Part shown: one piece after another, positions 40,578 to 51,180 of the stretch
Numbering within the stretch: position 1 is the stretch's first letter
Layout: every line of letters begins with the position of its first letter
NCBI RefSeq assembly: GCF_000315915.1
Contig: NC_020190.1
Location: 372,001 to 436,000, forward strand
Direction of reading: 5' to 3'
Source: Henningerozyma blattae CBS 6284
Lineage: Eukaryota; Ascomycota; Saccharomycetes; Saccharomycetales; Saccharomycetaceae
Length of the DNA stretch: 64,000 nucleotides
Translations under genes and position numbers: made by a program
The notes under the pieces: model-generated
Databases searched by the model: none
The model's input: only the letters and a program-made list of their open reading frames with translations
What the model was told of the DNA's origin: nothing

Positions 40578-42079
40578 TTTCTTTTTTTATCATAAAAATT
40601 ATAATTACGTGACTATGGCAGAGGCAATAGTTTTATTTTTTTGCTGCCCTTAATGGTATATATTTTTGCTGCTAGTTTAATACTAACTGTTCATTAAACT
40701 ATATACCGGTACCTATGAAAGTTAAATATGATATTATTACGTTCCGATTTGATCACAATATATTTTCATCTTTTTTTATATCTTGTCCTTTTTGTTTTTC
40801 TGTTCCTTATATCTTTGTTCTACCTTAATCCTCTGGGTTATTTCTTTTAGCTTTAGATTCTTAAATAGAATTTATGTTCATGATTCACTTACTTATTGAT
40901 TCACAAGCCCATTTCGTTATCACGTGCCATCTACGTATAAACGTGACTAGCGTGAGCGCTACGTGACAGCAAATTTCTTGTTTCTCTATTGTAAAGATCA
41001 ATGAGTATCATATATCTTAGAATTTAAAATGACAGAAACACAAAGAAAACATGTGTCAAGATTTTAAATTATTTACCTTCGTACCAATAAGAAATAAAAT
41101 TTAGTTAAGTGCTTAATAATCGCCAATCACAGCATTTTATTGTATGAAATTTAATGGTATATACAAAGAAAAAACTCCTTAAAAATATCAAGTAGTTAAT
41201 ATTCCCCTTGATTTTTTTATTTCTTTATTCAACCTATACTTGACACCAATGAGTTCCATTGTACATACCACCGTTTGACTTAAAAATAATACAATTTTTT
41301 CAAAACTAACCGTCATGGATATAGAACAAAAATCTAGAAACCCTAGATATTTTATGCCAAAAGAAAAATATGATGACGGGTATCGAAAGCAAACTGTCAA
41401 TAACGAAGAATTTTACGGTAGTTTCTCTCTTTCATGCTAACTTGTACCAAAGCGTTGTCCTACGGAGATCTTACGGAGATCTTGAAAACTACGGCATTAA
41501 AAAAACCTAAAATTAAAGGAAATAATACCTAACATAGGAACTCCGTAGAACATTAATCTAGAACTTAATACGAATTTTTTAAAGTAAATCATAATGTAAT
41601 ATTTTTACAATTCTTAAATATTAATTAGGCAAGGTATGATTATTTCATACTAAATTGCATTCCTTAAAATTTTGGCTTTTGAGAACAAGAAAAAATATGA
41701 AAAAAAAAGGTAGGCTTTTAGAAGAGGATATTTTTAAAAATTCGATTAGGTTATATTTGATTATTACATGCTTATCGGGTAGAAATCAAAACTGAGTAGG
41801 TTTAAAAATTATATTCTCCAATTTATTTTTAAATTAAATTTAAAAATATAAACTAATTTTAGTTAATTAACTTAAATAGAAGATGATTACATGGAATTTG
41901 TGAGTAAAAATGTTTATAATGATTAGTATAAAATTACATATATTGTACAATGTAATTCGTCTATTTAGAGTCCCCACTTAAATGAAAAGAGAAAAAGCAA
42001 AAAAAGGCAAAATCGAACCAAACATGCACAGGTGTTTGCTTATTTACAAAGTTTAATATTCATACCATTAGGTAAGTGA
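40578..42079. other. Gene-poor region, tRNA-Lys to YPR114W orthologue
   Basis: About 1.5 kb without a convincing gene. At 40,919-40,970 is a cluster of CACGTG and ACGTGA/TCACG elements (E-box type). One short plus-strand ORF at 41,315-41,440 is described separately. The rest is A/T-rich. Confidence 0.45.
41315..41440 (+). CDS. Possible 41-residue small ORF
   Basis: ATG to stop encodes 41 residues beginning MDIEQKSRNPRYFMPKEKYD. Its make-up is polar and aromatic with one Leu, unlike the Ile/Phe/Leu-rich products of random A/T-rich frames. No family is recognised and an ORF of this length can occur by chance. Low confidence. Confidence 0.15.
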   Translation: MDIEQKSRNPRYFMPKEKYDDGYRKQTVNNEEFYGSFSLSC

Positions 42080-42976
42080 TCACTTTCTTTTCACTTGTTT
42101 TCCGGATATAACTTTATAAGCTACGGTCACCATAGAACTGAACCAAATAGCATTTAATACATCTAATATCAAATTACCTCCTACAATGATATATGTATCA
42201 ATTGGTTTGAAGTTTGGATGATTTCTAACTTGATAGAAATCCCAACAAAGAGCACCAATTTGATACCAGCCCCAAACAATTCGGCCAATGAAAAAAGTAA
42301 TCAACAATAATAAACTATTAGCAATACGAGTCCATTTGATGAGCTTGCTAGTATCCTTTGGAATATATTTATTCATAAACCAACGGATATTCAAGGCAGG
42401 ATTTGATAATTCAAATATCAAAAACACTGGAGCATAGAATTGCAGATATGGCCTTAATCCAATGAAATAAACAATTGTTGATACAACACCATGCAATACA
42501 AAAGGCAACCCACTATAACAAAACGAAATGTACGCATCCCATATGAAATAGCCCAGGGCATAAATGCAAATAATTTCTGTATTTCTATGACTATCCATAA
42601 TACGAGCTTCAGCACTAGGATAAATTGTAGAGTTATTTTGTTCCGGATCCTTTATAAAGTTTATTGATAGGTATAAAACAACAATACTTTGAATAAATGA
42701 AACTAAATGAACTGAAGATTGGGCAGCCAGGTTTTTTCTCCCTTTACCCTTTGGTCTGTTAAAGTAGCTGACCATAGGAGGGAAAATTATATATGTACCG
42801 ATTACAAAACATAAATGATAAAATAATGAAATATAAACGATCGAATGCAAATTATTCAAAATAGCAGTCGATTCTACAATGTTACTTTCACGCAATGGAT
42901 CAACAACAAATTTTTTAATAATTTGAGTTTCTGGAAGATTGACCAAATAATCGATAAACCAAGCCAACTTGTTCAT
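42080..42976 (-). CDS. TLC-domain membrane protein, YPR114W orthologue
   Basis: Predicted multi-pass ER/Golgi membrane protein of the TRAM-LAG1-CLN8 (TLC) type, 298 residues (YPR114W 315). About six or seven hydrophobic segments are visible from residue 48 on. The TLC-like region covers about 80-285, with SSVHLVSFIQSIVVLYLS, GYFIWDAYISF and FELSNPALNIRWFM. It lacks the double histidine that marks ceramide synthases, so a lipid-sensing or lipid-transfer role is more likely than synthase activity. The function of YPR114W is unknown. It lies just downstream of PIS1 on the same strand, as in S. cerevisiae (YPR113W, YPR114W), which supports orthology. Confidence 0.85.
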   Translation of the reverse strand: MNKLAWFIDYLVNLPETQIIKKFVVDPLRESNIVESTAILNNLHSIVYISLFYHLCFVIGTYIIFPPMVSYFNRPKGKGRKNLAAQSSVHLVSFIQSIVVLYLSINFIKDPEQNNSTIYPSAEARIMDSHRNTEIICIYALGYFIWDAYISFCYSGLPFVLHGVVSTIVYFIGLRPYLQFYAPVFLIFELSNPALNIRWFMNKYIPKDTSKLIKWTRIANSLLLLITFFIGRIVWGWYQIGALCWDFYQVRNHPNFKPIDTYIIVGGNLILDVLNAIWFSSMVTVAYKVISGKQVKRK

Positions 42977-43701
42977 TTTTTTTTAAAAAAAGATATTTCA
43001 ATAGTTGTGTGAGAGCCTATTAATAGTCGTTTGAATATCACTTGTTTTTTTTCTTTTTTTGAAAGTGACCTTTGCTCCTAAAATGCTGAAAACTAAAACA
43101 AAAAGACAAAAAAACGACTGATTCGCTTGTAACCCTTGTTGTAAAGTAGTTGAGGAAGTTGGGTGAAGTACCAAGAATTAAATAATTTGTTAACACGTAA
43201 TCTGAAAGAAAATGTGTGCTGTGAAAAATTGCGAAGCTTGTGTGGCCTTGGCATAAATTCCACCGATATACAAACACATTTTTCATAATTACTAAACAAT
43301 AATTAAACAACACTTCGCGACAGTCCGAAGAAGACCAGAGAAAAGACGTAGACGGTTTCGCGTGACAAACAGGAAACAAACGAATCAAGAATGGAAGGAA
43401 AACATGATATGTGCCATATATTATAGCGTCACAATTTGGTTCAGGGTATGTATCAAATAACTTGGAGGTCTATGATTAATTGGTTCATTACATTAAGTTA
43501 TATATATCCAAATCTATATATATAAACTGTGGAGGGGATTATTACAGAGAAAAGTGAAAGGGCATATATGCAAATATAAAGAAAAGTATCTAAACAATCG
43601 GAATTTCCTTATGTCAGTTAGAAACGTCCAAAGTGCAAACTGTAAAGACGTATTGAATACAGAGTACTTAAGTTAAAATAAACAACATCACATGAGGGAA
43701 G
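42977..43701. other. Intergenic, PIS1 3' region to YPR114W orthologue
   Basis: About 725 bp without a credible gene. The ORFs at 43,038-43,388 and 43,093-43,299 overlap each other in different frames and resemble no protein. It contains the promoter of the downstream gene. Confidence 0.5.
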
Positions 43702-44379
43702 CTATTCTCCCTTATTGGTACACTTATTTACCTCTGCAGCATCTTCATCAGCTAAGATTAACGCAGCTCTAATCAATTGAATTATATTGGTGACTTGCTT
43801 GAAAATGAAACCTGGAGTACTAATAATTAAACATACGTAACCAATTGTGTAATAACGGCGAAAGGCCATCAAGTACAAAGCACAGTACCACATTTCATGT
43901 AAGAAACAAATGATGAATAAGAATTTTCTGTTGGTGTAATAAAGATGTAAAAGTTTACTGCTTTCGGCTGAGACATTCTTATGAGAATTCTCACCTGCAC
44001 TTAATGTTGCATACATGTGCATATAATGACTGGAAATGTCGATACCCAATAAGACTTGTAATGGAACACACATAGATGGCCAGACTTTACACAAAAAACA
44101 GATTAAACCAGCGGTTGTGGAACGATCAGTAACCATATCTAGAACTGCACCAAGACGACTAGTTTGGTTATATTTACGTGCCATTGTTCCATCCACAGCA
44201 TCTAGAAGACAGGAAGCGGTATAAGCGAACCAGGTAATCTCCACAGAAATTGGCATAGTTATAAAAGAGATAATGGCTAAAATAACTCTTGAATAACCGA
44301 TTTTATTTGGAATGTACCATAAAATATCACGGGAGGTGATAGGGACATGCTTGATTGGTTGGTTGGTAGTGGTACTCAT
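43702..44379 (-). CDS. PIS1: Phosphatidylinositol synthase
   Basis: Makes phosphatidylinositol from CDP-diacylglycerol and myo-inositol in the ER membrane; essential in yeast. The CDP-alcohol phosphotransferase signature is complete: D63 G64, A67 R68, G78, D81 and D85, in DGTMARKYNQTSRLGAVLDM followed by VTD. The N-terminus around WYIPNKIGYSRVILAI matches Pis1. Several membrane helices follow. The open frame runs upstream to a TTG at 44,394, but the first ATG, at 44,379, gives MSTTTNQP and 225 residues, close to the S. cerevisiae 220. It is upstream of and co-oriented with the YPR114W orthologue. Confidence 0.96.
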   Translation of the reverse strand: MSTTTNQPIKHVPITSRDILWYIPNKIGYSRVILAIISFITMPISVEITWFAYTASCLLDAVDGTMARKYNQTSRLGAVLDMVTDRSTTAGLICFLCKVWPSMCVPLQVLLGIDISSHYMHMYATLSAGENSHKNVSAESSKLLHLYYTNRKFLFIICFLHEMWYCALYLMAFRRYYTIGYVCLIISTPGFIFKQVTNIIQLIRAALILADEDAAEVNKCTNKGE

Positions 44380-45089
44380 AATTGCGTAAAACAACTGCTG
44401 GAAAAAGTTGTTAATATCCTTTTTAAGGGTGTTTTAAACTATTGAACGAAAAAAAAATAAGATTCTAAGTAGTCCTTAATAATCATTTACATTAAATCAC
44501 TGAAACTTTTTCTTAATCAGACACATTTTACGCATTTTCTCAAATTTCACTCCTGTTCGTGAACTAAGCCGAATAAAAACAATAACAACGTGACGTAAAA
44601 GTGAATTCAATAGATTTAAAAAGCAGTACTGAAAGTTTGTTAAATTTGCAATCAATGTTAATAATATTTAATGCTATCCCCAACCAATGCTTGCAAATTG
44701 TAAAGTTCTGTTTATTTCTAATTTATAGGTAATTGATTATCATGGAAATTTTTTGAGGTAAATAATTGCTCAGATATCTTACCAAGATTATTCTGATACC
44801 TTAAAGTTATGCAAGAATAATTGTTACTTATCCAATAGCCTTTTTTTTAGATTACATTCAATTATTTTGATGAAGATTTTCTATACTATTTCATTTTCCA
44901 GTTCTCTCTTGTATACATAAAATAATATTCGTTATTTCCGCGGAATTTTCTATTATTAGGAATATAAAGCTTCCGAAGTTAATGAAATGAAAAATTTAGA
45001 ATTCTTGTATTAAAGCATCTATAAGTCAATAATAGTACGAATGTGAATAAAAACTTAGAAGTTAAAATAACAGAGTATCTTGAGTAGCT
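44380..45089. other. PIS1/RRP46 divergent upstream region
   Basis: About 710 bp of A/T-rich sequence with no gene. It holds both promoters. No strong site recognised. Confidence 0.5.
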
Positions 45090-45767
45090 ATGTCTTTTTT
45101 AGAAGCGAAAATTGGTATCTTATCCCATGTCGATGGTTCTTCTCAGCTAACTTCTCAATCAACTAACGTCATCTGCGGTGTCACTGGCCCAATTGAGCCA
45201 AAGCCAAGACAAGAACTACCAAATGAATTAGCTTTAGAAATTATTGTTCGTCCTGCTACTGGGGTTTCAAATACAAGAGAAAAATTATTAGAAGATAGGC
45301 TTCGTGGTGTTCTGACTCCAATTATCAATAGAAATTTATATCCAAGACAGTTATGCCAAATCACATGTCAAATATTAGATTCTGGTGAAAGTGATGAATA
45401 TTTTAGCCAAAAAGAATTAGCATGCTGTATTAATTCATCTTTCTTAGCTCTTATAGATGCAGGGATCGCGTTGAATTCTACAGTTGCAAGTATTGTATTA
45501 GCAATAATGAATGATGCTGAAGAAACTATTGTAACAAATCCTACTAATGAGCAATTATTAGAATCCAAATCAGTTCATATATTAGCCTTAGAAATTGTCA
45601 ACGAATCAAAATTAATTAAAAATGTCTTATTATTGGATAGTTTGGGTGATTTCACTGAAACCCAATTGTTCAAAATTCTCGAAATTGGTGAGAAAAGTTG
45701 TGTAGATATTTCTATTAGTTTAAGAAAAATAATTCAAGACAGAGTAGAACAATCAATTATACGATAA
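45090..45767 (+). CDS. RRP46: Rrp46-like exosome core subunit
   Basis: Predicted RNase PH-type subunit of the RNA exosome ring, acting in nuclear and cytoplasmic 3'-end RNA processing and decay. It has 225 residues against 223. It follows S. cerevisiae Rrp46 nearly line by line: IGILSHVDGSSQLTSQ, VTGPIEPKPRQELP, LALEIIVRPATGVSNTREK, LYPRQLCQITCQILDSGE and ALIDAGIALNS. Catalytic residues are not expected to be active in the eukaryotic ring. It is convergent with VAS1, as are YGR095C and YGR094W in S. cerevisiae. Confidence 0.97.
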   Translation: MSFLEAKIGILSHVDGSSQLTSQSTNVICGVTGPIEPKPRQELPNELALEIIVRPATGVSNTREKLLEDRLRGVLTPIINRNLYPRQLCQITCQILDSGESDEYFSQKELACCINSSFLALIDAGIALNSTVASIVLAIMNDAEETIVTNPTNEQLLESKSVHILALEIVNESKLIKNVLLLDSLGDFTETQLFKILEIGEKSCVDISISLRKIIQDRVEQSIIR

Positions 45768-46051
45768 ATAAATAAAAGAGACATAATATATCTTGAGTAT
45801 TGTTCCTTTCTCTGTATAGTAGCATTTTCATTAATTTTATTTTCATTAAAAGAAATAAATTTTTATAACATATGTATAATAAGTAATCAATTTTTCAATA
45901 TAATTCAAAAATATTTTAATTGATTTTTTAATAATTATTTTCAATTCGTTAAAACAAAAAAAATCTATCTAGAGATAATAATATAAATATATGCTTACAG
46001 GTATATATGAGAAAATTTATTCAGAAAATTAAAATACAATATTGTGTTAAT
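45768..46051. other. Intergenic between convergent RRP46 and VAS1
   Basis: A/T-rich 3'-3' spacer of 284 bp. Nothing else is seen. Confidence 0.6.
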
Positions 46052-49000
46052 CTATAATTTCAATTTTTTTAAATTTTCAATTGTAGCTTCTAAACCTTCA
46101 ATTTCAGCAATTGTGTTTTCCAATTTAGTTTTATTGGCTTCTTGTGCTTGTGCATTAGCCTTCTTTTCATAATCTTTACTAGACATGGTCTTTTCAATAG
46201 ATTGCTTTGATTTCAAAGATTTTTCTAATTTTTTTTCGACTTTAGTAATTTCAGCATCGATATCAATTTGACCCTTAACCAAGACATGAACGTTGACTTC
46301 TGGATTAACAGATTTCAAGACACAACCACCTGGAATATCATCAGCCTTGTTAACAACAGTTACTTCCTCTACAGCTTTAATTAAGGAAGCAATGGAATCT
46401 TTTTGAGATTTAGCGGTTTCGAAGGATTCAGCATGGGCCGATTCAACATAAACTTTACCGTTCTTAATGATATTATATTCAGCCAATAATGAACGAGCTT
46501 CCTTAGTAATAGCTAAAACTAATTCATAATCTTTATCGGCCTTTTCATTGCTGAAATCTTTTCTGAAAACTGGGTAAGATGCCTTAACAATTGTTTCTGA
46601 AGTTTCTGAAGAACGTTTTGGTAAACGTTGCCACATTTCTTCAGAAATAAATGGCATGAATGGATGAATTAATTTCAAGGCATTGTCTAATAAAATGTAT
46701 AAAGTATCTTTAGCAGATTTTTGTTCAACTTCTGTACCTTCTTGGATCAAATACTTGGAGTTTTCAATGTAAACATCACATACTAAGTACCAGAATTCAT
46801 AAATAGCACTAGTAGAATTTAAGAAATCACGCTTTTCGATAGCTTCATTTACAACCTTAGCACAGTTGGTCAATTTGTTCAAAATCCATTGTTCGACTAA
46901 AGATTCATGACCAGTTAATTCTTCCTTGGCAGATGGAACATACTCTTCACCCAATCTCATTAAAGCAAACTTAGTAGCTTGATAGATCTTGTTACAAAAC
47001 TTTCTGTAACCTTCAACACGTAAGATATCTAAGTTAATATCACGACCACCAGTAGTATAAGCACATAAGGCAAATCTCATAGCATCACTACCACATTGTG
47101 GAATACCATTTGGATAAGATTCTTTTTGGCCATCCTTAGCTTTTTCGATTTCCCTTGGGTCTAAGTTACCAACTAATAACTTAGCATGTAAATCTTCTAA
47201 TTTGATACCTCTGATAACATCTAATGGATCAACGACATTACCTAAAGATTTAGACATCTTACGACCTTGGGCATCTCTAACCAAAGAATGGCAGAAAACT
47301 TCTTTGAAAGGAATAGAACCAGTCAATTTAATACCTAACAAAATCATTCTAGTAACCCAGAAGAATAAGATGTCCCACCCAGTTTCTAACATTGAGAAAG
47401 GATAGAAGTTTTCCAAATCCTTGGTTTTGTTTGGCCAACCTAAAGTAGAAAATGGCCACAAACCAGAAGAAAACCAAGTATCTAAGACATCTTCATCTCT
47501 TTCTAATGTAAACTTGGTATTTGGGAATTTAGCTTCAGCCTTAGCTTGAGCTTCTTCTTCAGTTCTACCAGCGACCCAATATTTACCGTCATTTGGATCA
47601 TTTTCTTCACCATCAATATGAACAAAATAAACTGGACAACGATGACCCCACCATAGTTGTCTGGAAATACACCAATCTTGGATATTGTTAACCCAGTGGA
47701 AGTATTCGGCTTCAGATGACTTTGGAGCAATGTTAATTTCACCATTCTTAACAGCCTTAATAGCCTCCTTAGCCATATCACCTTGTGCAACCCACCATTG
47801 TGGCTTTAATAATGGTTCAATAATATCACCAGATCTAGAACAAGTTGGAATTGACATTTCATTATCTTCTTGGCCAACATATAAATTCTTTTCTTTTAAT
47901 AATTCAATAACTTTCTTTCTGGCATCGAATCTCTTCATACCTTCCCATTCTGGGCCACAGTTTTCGTTTAATAAACCATCATCAGTTAAAATGTTAATGA
48001 ATTCCAAATTATGACGTTTACCAGTGTTGTAATCGTTTTGGTCATGAGCTGGAGTAATTTTAACGGCACCAGTACCAAATTCCATATCGACAGCTTCCTT
48101 ATCACAGATAATTGGGATTTTTCTTGGTAAAAATGGGTGTTGAATAAATTTACCGTGTAAGTGTTTATAACGATCATCATCTGGATGAACTGCCACAGCG
48201 GTATCACCAAATAATGTTTCTGGTCTAGTAGTAGCAATAATTAGCTTTTCGTCAGAATCAACGACTGGGTAAGCAAAGGAAGTTAAGACACCAAATTCAA
48301 CCTTTTCATCGTAGTTTGGAACACTCAATAGTGTTCTACCCTTAACTTCTTTGTTTTCAACTTCTAAGTTAGAAATAGCAGTGTTTAATTTAACAGACCA
48401 GTTAACTAATCTTGCAGCACGATAAATAGTACCGTCATCATGTAATCTAACAAAAGCTTCTTCAACTGCTTCGGTTAATTCTGGAGATAAAGTAAAAGCT
48501 TCACGAGTCCAATCGTAAGAAGCACCTAAATATTGGATTTGACCCTTAATTCTTTGATGGTATTCTTCTTTCCATTCCCAAACTTTCTTAACAAAAGTTT
48601 CTCTACCATAATCGTGTCTGGTTTTCTTTTCTTTGGCCCATAATTGTTTTTCGACAACAGATTGAGTTGCAATACCTGCATGATCAAAACCAGGTAAGAA
48701 TAAAACAGTTTTACCCTTCATTCTGTAGAATCTGATTAAAGAATCTTGAATAGCAATAGTCAAAGCATGACCGATATGTAAAGCGCCTGTAACATTTGGT
48801 GGTGGAGCTGGAATACAGAATAACCCTTCTGGTTTAACCTTGCCGTCTTCAGTGAATTCTGGTTCGAAGAAACCACTTTTAACCCACCAGTCATACCAGG
48901 AACTTTCAACATTGGCTGGGTTGTATGCTTTCAAAGCTGGGTCATCAAGAGAAACCAATACTTTTTTTTCACCAGGTACAGTCTTATCAACAAATTCTGG

Positions 49001-49234
49001 AACTGGGGCAGATTCCTTAGCAGGCTTCTTCTTATTTTTGTTTTCAGAACCTGGCTTGCTAGCTGCAGCTTGCTTTTTTGCTTGTTTAGCAGCAAACTTT
49101 AGTAATTTTTCAGCCTTCTTCTTTTCCTTTTCAATTTCTTTTGGAGTCTTTGGAGTTCCATCTTCCTTCACAGGATTAATGATAACTTCCCCAGTCTTTG
49201 GATCAACGGGAGGTAAATTTGCCAAGTCACTCAT
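46052..49234 (-). CDS. VAS1: Valyl-tRNA synthetase
   Basis: Class I aminoacyl-tRNA synthetase that charges tRNA-Val. It has 1060 residues, nearly the length of the S. cerevisiae cytosolic form (1058). A lysine-rich eukaryotic N-terminal extension (about 30-75) precedes the catalytic domain, with HIGH at 153-156 in PPNVTGALHIGHAL, editing domain wording TTRPETLFGDTAVAVHP near 345-360, and KMSKSLGNVVDPLDVIRG near 659. A C-terminal coiled coil closes the protein. In S. cerevisiae one gene makes cytosolic and mitochondrial forms from two in-frame ATGs. Here the frame upstream of the ATG is closed by TAA 15 codons back (49,277-49,279) with no ATG between, so no presequence is encoded contiguously. 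Confidence 0.97.
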   Translation of the reverse strand: MSDLANLPPVDPKTGEVIINPVKEDGTPKTPKEIEKEKKKAEKLLKFAAKQAKKQAAASKPGSENKNKKKPAKESAPVPEFVDKTVPGEKKVLVSLDDPALKAYNPANVESSWYDWWVKSGFFEPEFTEDGKVKPEGLFCIPAPPPNVTGALHIGHALTIAIQDSLIRFYRMKGKTVLFLPGFDHAGIATQSVVEKQLWAKEKKTRHDYGRETFVKKVWEWKEEYHQRIKGQIQYLGASYDWTREAFTLSPELTEAVEEAFVRLHDDGTIYRAARLVNWSVKLNTAISNLEVENKEVKGRTLLSVPNYDEKVEFGVLTSFAYPVVDSDEKLIIATTRPETLFGDTAVAVHPDDDRYKHLHGKFIQHPFLPRKIPIICDKEAVDMEFGTGAVKITPAHDQNDYNTGKRHNLEFINILTDDGLLNENCGPEWEGMKRFDARKKVIELLKEKNLYVGQEDNEMSIPTCSRSGDIIEPLLKPQWWVAQGDMAKEAIKAVKNGEINIAPKSSEAEYFHWVNNIQDWCISRQLWWGHRCPVYFVHIDGEENDPNDGKYWVAGRTEEEAQAKAEAKFPNTKFTLERDEDVLDTWFSSGLWPFSTLGWPNKTKDLENFYPFSMLETGWDILFFWVTRMILLGIKLTGSIPFKEVFCHSLVRDAQGRKMSKSLGNVVDPLDVIRGIKLEDLHAKLLVGNLDPREIEKAKDGQKESYPNGIPQCGSDAMRFALCAYTTGGRDINLDILRVEGYRKFCNKIYQATKFALMRLGEEYVPSAKEELTGHESLVEQWILNKLTNCAKVVNEAIEKRDFLNSTSAIYEFWYLVCDVYIENSKYLIQEGTEVEQKSAKDTLYILLDNALKLIHPFMPFISEEMWQRLPKRSSETSETIVKASYPVFRKDFSNEKADKDYELVLAITKEARSLLAEYNIIKNGKVYVESAHAESFETAKSQKDSIASLIKAVEEVTVVNKADDIPGGCVLKSVNPEVNVHVLVKGQIDIDAEITKVEKKLEKSLKSKQSIEKTMSSKDYEKKANAQAQEANKTKLENTIAEIEGLEATIENLKKLKL

Positions 49235-49641
49235 TGTGGTTGGGTATCGATTTATATTGCTTTCTTTTTCTAAAAATTACAAAATTCAGAAAAGACAAAA
49301 TTATTATCTTAAAAGAATTTTTTTTTATTAATGAAATTATGAAATTTGGGTTATCTGACAACTTTTTCCAGTAGATTTGTCATAGTAATTGGTCATTACT
49401 AGAGCACATTCGTCGTTGAATGTGTGCTAGGAATTCATTATATTTCATCAACGTTTTTCGGTCAAATTTCGAGTGCTCATCACAGATCTGAAAATTTTAG
49501 CCGCAAGCTGTGTGTCACACAAGATGGCGCGACGGAAATAAATCAAAAAGAAAACGATTATAAGCAAATGAAATAACAAAATTAAAATAAAATTTATAAT
49601 TTATTTTATAGGATATTTATATCTATCTAATAGCTTTGCTC
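49235..49641. other. Intergenic, DRN1 3' region to VAS1 promoter
   Basis: About 400 bp, no gene. It contains the VAS1 promoter. An in-frame stop at 49,277-49,279 (minus strand TAA) closes the VAS1 frame. Confidence 0.6.
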
Positions 49642-51180
49642 TTAAATGCTTGGTTCAAAGTCCTTGTAGGCCTTTTGAAACAAGTTAACTTCATTCTCTT
49701 CTTGCTTCCTAGTCTGATTGCAAATCGAAGAGTCCCATCTCACACGGCGTGGAAGATTTAACATATAAGCAAGAACTCTCCTTCCAAACTGGAGGTCAAT
49801 TCTATCTTCAGGATCAAATTGAGCAAGATAAAGCTTCGAGGAAGATGGTGTTTCGTATACTGTAAATTGTAAATAATTAACAAGTGGATTTGTTACTAAT
49901 GCCTCATACTCCTTGTCTGTATTTGAATGAAACAAACTAAACGTGAGATTAGTGTTTTTAGTATATTTTTCATTGTTCATATATAATTGTCTATCAAGTG
50001 AGTCCTTGAACTTCATGATACAATACTTAGGAACTGGGAATATTTGTTTATGGAAATGAAAAGACTTTTCGCTTTGAATCTCAAAACTGACGGTACACAT
50101 TTCAAATTTTAAGAAATTCATTGCTACAACACTCTTTTCTAATTGTAGCATTTCAATATCTAGATTTGTAGAAGCAGTAAAGTCATTCTCGTGCTTTGTC
50201 CGTAATTTTGCTTTATGTTCAATTGGAACAACCAAGCAATGCCCTGAAAACCCCATTTCACCTTTAGGAGTTGTTAATGGACCCCTAGCAATTGTTAGAT
50301 ACGCAAGGGAGCCAATATATATAATCATGTGGTCTTGAATATTGGAGTTTGTAAAGCAAAAATGGCAATCAGTCGGTAAAACAATCTTCGGTTTTTTAAT
50401 GGGATGTGTTTCTTGCATAGTATTATTTAATTGATTATTAGCTGAAAGTTTATTACTAGCATTATTCCCGTCTAATTTACGCTTTTTTATTATGTCCATA
50501 TAGGGATTTGAAGTTAAACTGGATAGATTTAGAGGTAGAGTGCTCGTTAAATCTAATTCAAAAGCATACGCCCATTTAGAACCTGAGTTATATGCCGCAA
50601 TATTCATAAAACGTGTAATTCTATCTGAATCAGGCCATAAAAAAGGTTTTAATTCCAAGAACGTTTGTGTATATTTATAACTAAAATGATATCGAGGTTC
50701 AAAAATCTTATTTAATTTATCAATAACTTCATTACCACCAAGACTATTTTCTCGGTGAGAAATAGATACGCTCCATTCTTTTGTAATTAATAAGTCTACT
50801 TTTGAAGTATTCTTAGAAAATTGTGACAAAATTTCATTTTTCTTTGACGTGAGTTCACTTGATGATATGGTGTTATATCCTAACCGTATTCCATTAGAGA
50901 ATTCAAATACCCCTATGCCTCCTAAAATTTTAACGCCATTCTTTAGAACTCTTGATCCTGATTCTTCAAATAGTTTATTCTCTAATAAAAATAACTGTGG
51001 AAGATTGTCTGAATCTGGAAAAATACGACTTTCTAACTCATTAAATGTATCGGATATTTCTCCTAACACTAAACAAGAAGTAAATGGTCCATGCTTTTTA
51101 TGAAGAGAAACGACTTTTTCTATGACGGTTGCTAAGTCTTCTTGAAGAGAATGAACTACTAATAATTTAGATTTTAACAT
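49642..51180 (-). CDS. DRN1: Drn1-like CwfJ-family debranching-associated protein
   Basis: Predicted partner of the lariat debranching enzyme Dbr1 and of late spliceosomes. It has 512 residues (S. cerevisiae 507). The N-terminal half resembles a phosphoesterase-like domain without clear metal ligands (KSKLLVVHSLQED, ILGGIGVFEFSNGIRLG). The C-terminal half carries CwfJ C-terminal domains: CHFCFTNSN at about 272-280, then HIT-like GHCLVVPIEHKAKLR, and a tail with VRWDSSICNQTRKQEE. YGR093W lies next to VAS1 (YGR094W) with the same strand relation. It shares a promoter with RPC40. Confidence 0.9.
   Translation of the reverse strand: MLKSKLLVVHSLQEDLATVIEKVVSLHKKHGPFTSCLVLGEISDTFNELESRIFPDSDNLPQLFLLENKLFEESGSRVLKNGVKILGGIGVFEFSNGIRLGYNTISSSELTSKKNEILSQFSKNTSKVDLLITKEWSVSISHRENSLGGNEVIDKLNKIFEPRYHFSYKYTQTFLELKPFLWPDSDRITRFMNIAAYNSGSKWAYAFELDLTSTLPLNLSSLTSNPYMDIIKKRKLDGNNASNKLSANNQLNNTMQETHPIKKPKIVLPTDCHFCFTNSNIQDHMIIYIGSLAYLTIARGPLTTPKGEMGFSGHCLVVPIEHKAKLRTKHENDFTASTNLDIEMLQLEKSVVAMNFLKFEMCTVSFEIQSEKSFHFHKQIFPVPKYCIMKFKDSLDRQLYMNNEKYTKNTNLTFSLFHSNTDKEYEALVTNPLVNYLQFTVYETPSSSKLYLAQFDPEDRIDLQFGRRVLAYMLNLPRRVRWDSSICNQTRKQEENEVNLFQKAYKDFEPSI

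Noticed and set aside
40919..40970. Point centromere suggested by ATCACGTG (CDEI-like)
   Set aside because: No A/T-rich CDEII of about 80 bp and no CDEIII with CCGAA follow on the same strand. Other CACGTG sites (18,718; 24,123; 57,622) fail the same test.
43038..43388. 116-residue minus-strand ORF between PIS1 and YPR114W
   Set aside because: Ser/Phe/Cys-rich composition, overlaps a second chance frame, no family resemblance, lies in a promoter region.
48840..49331. 163-residue plus-strand ORF overlapping VAS1
   Set aside because: Antisense shadow of the Lys/Ala-rich VAS1 N-terminus.
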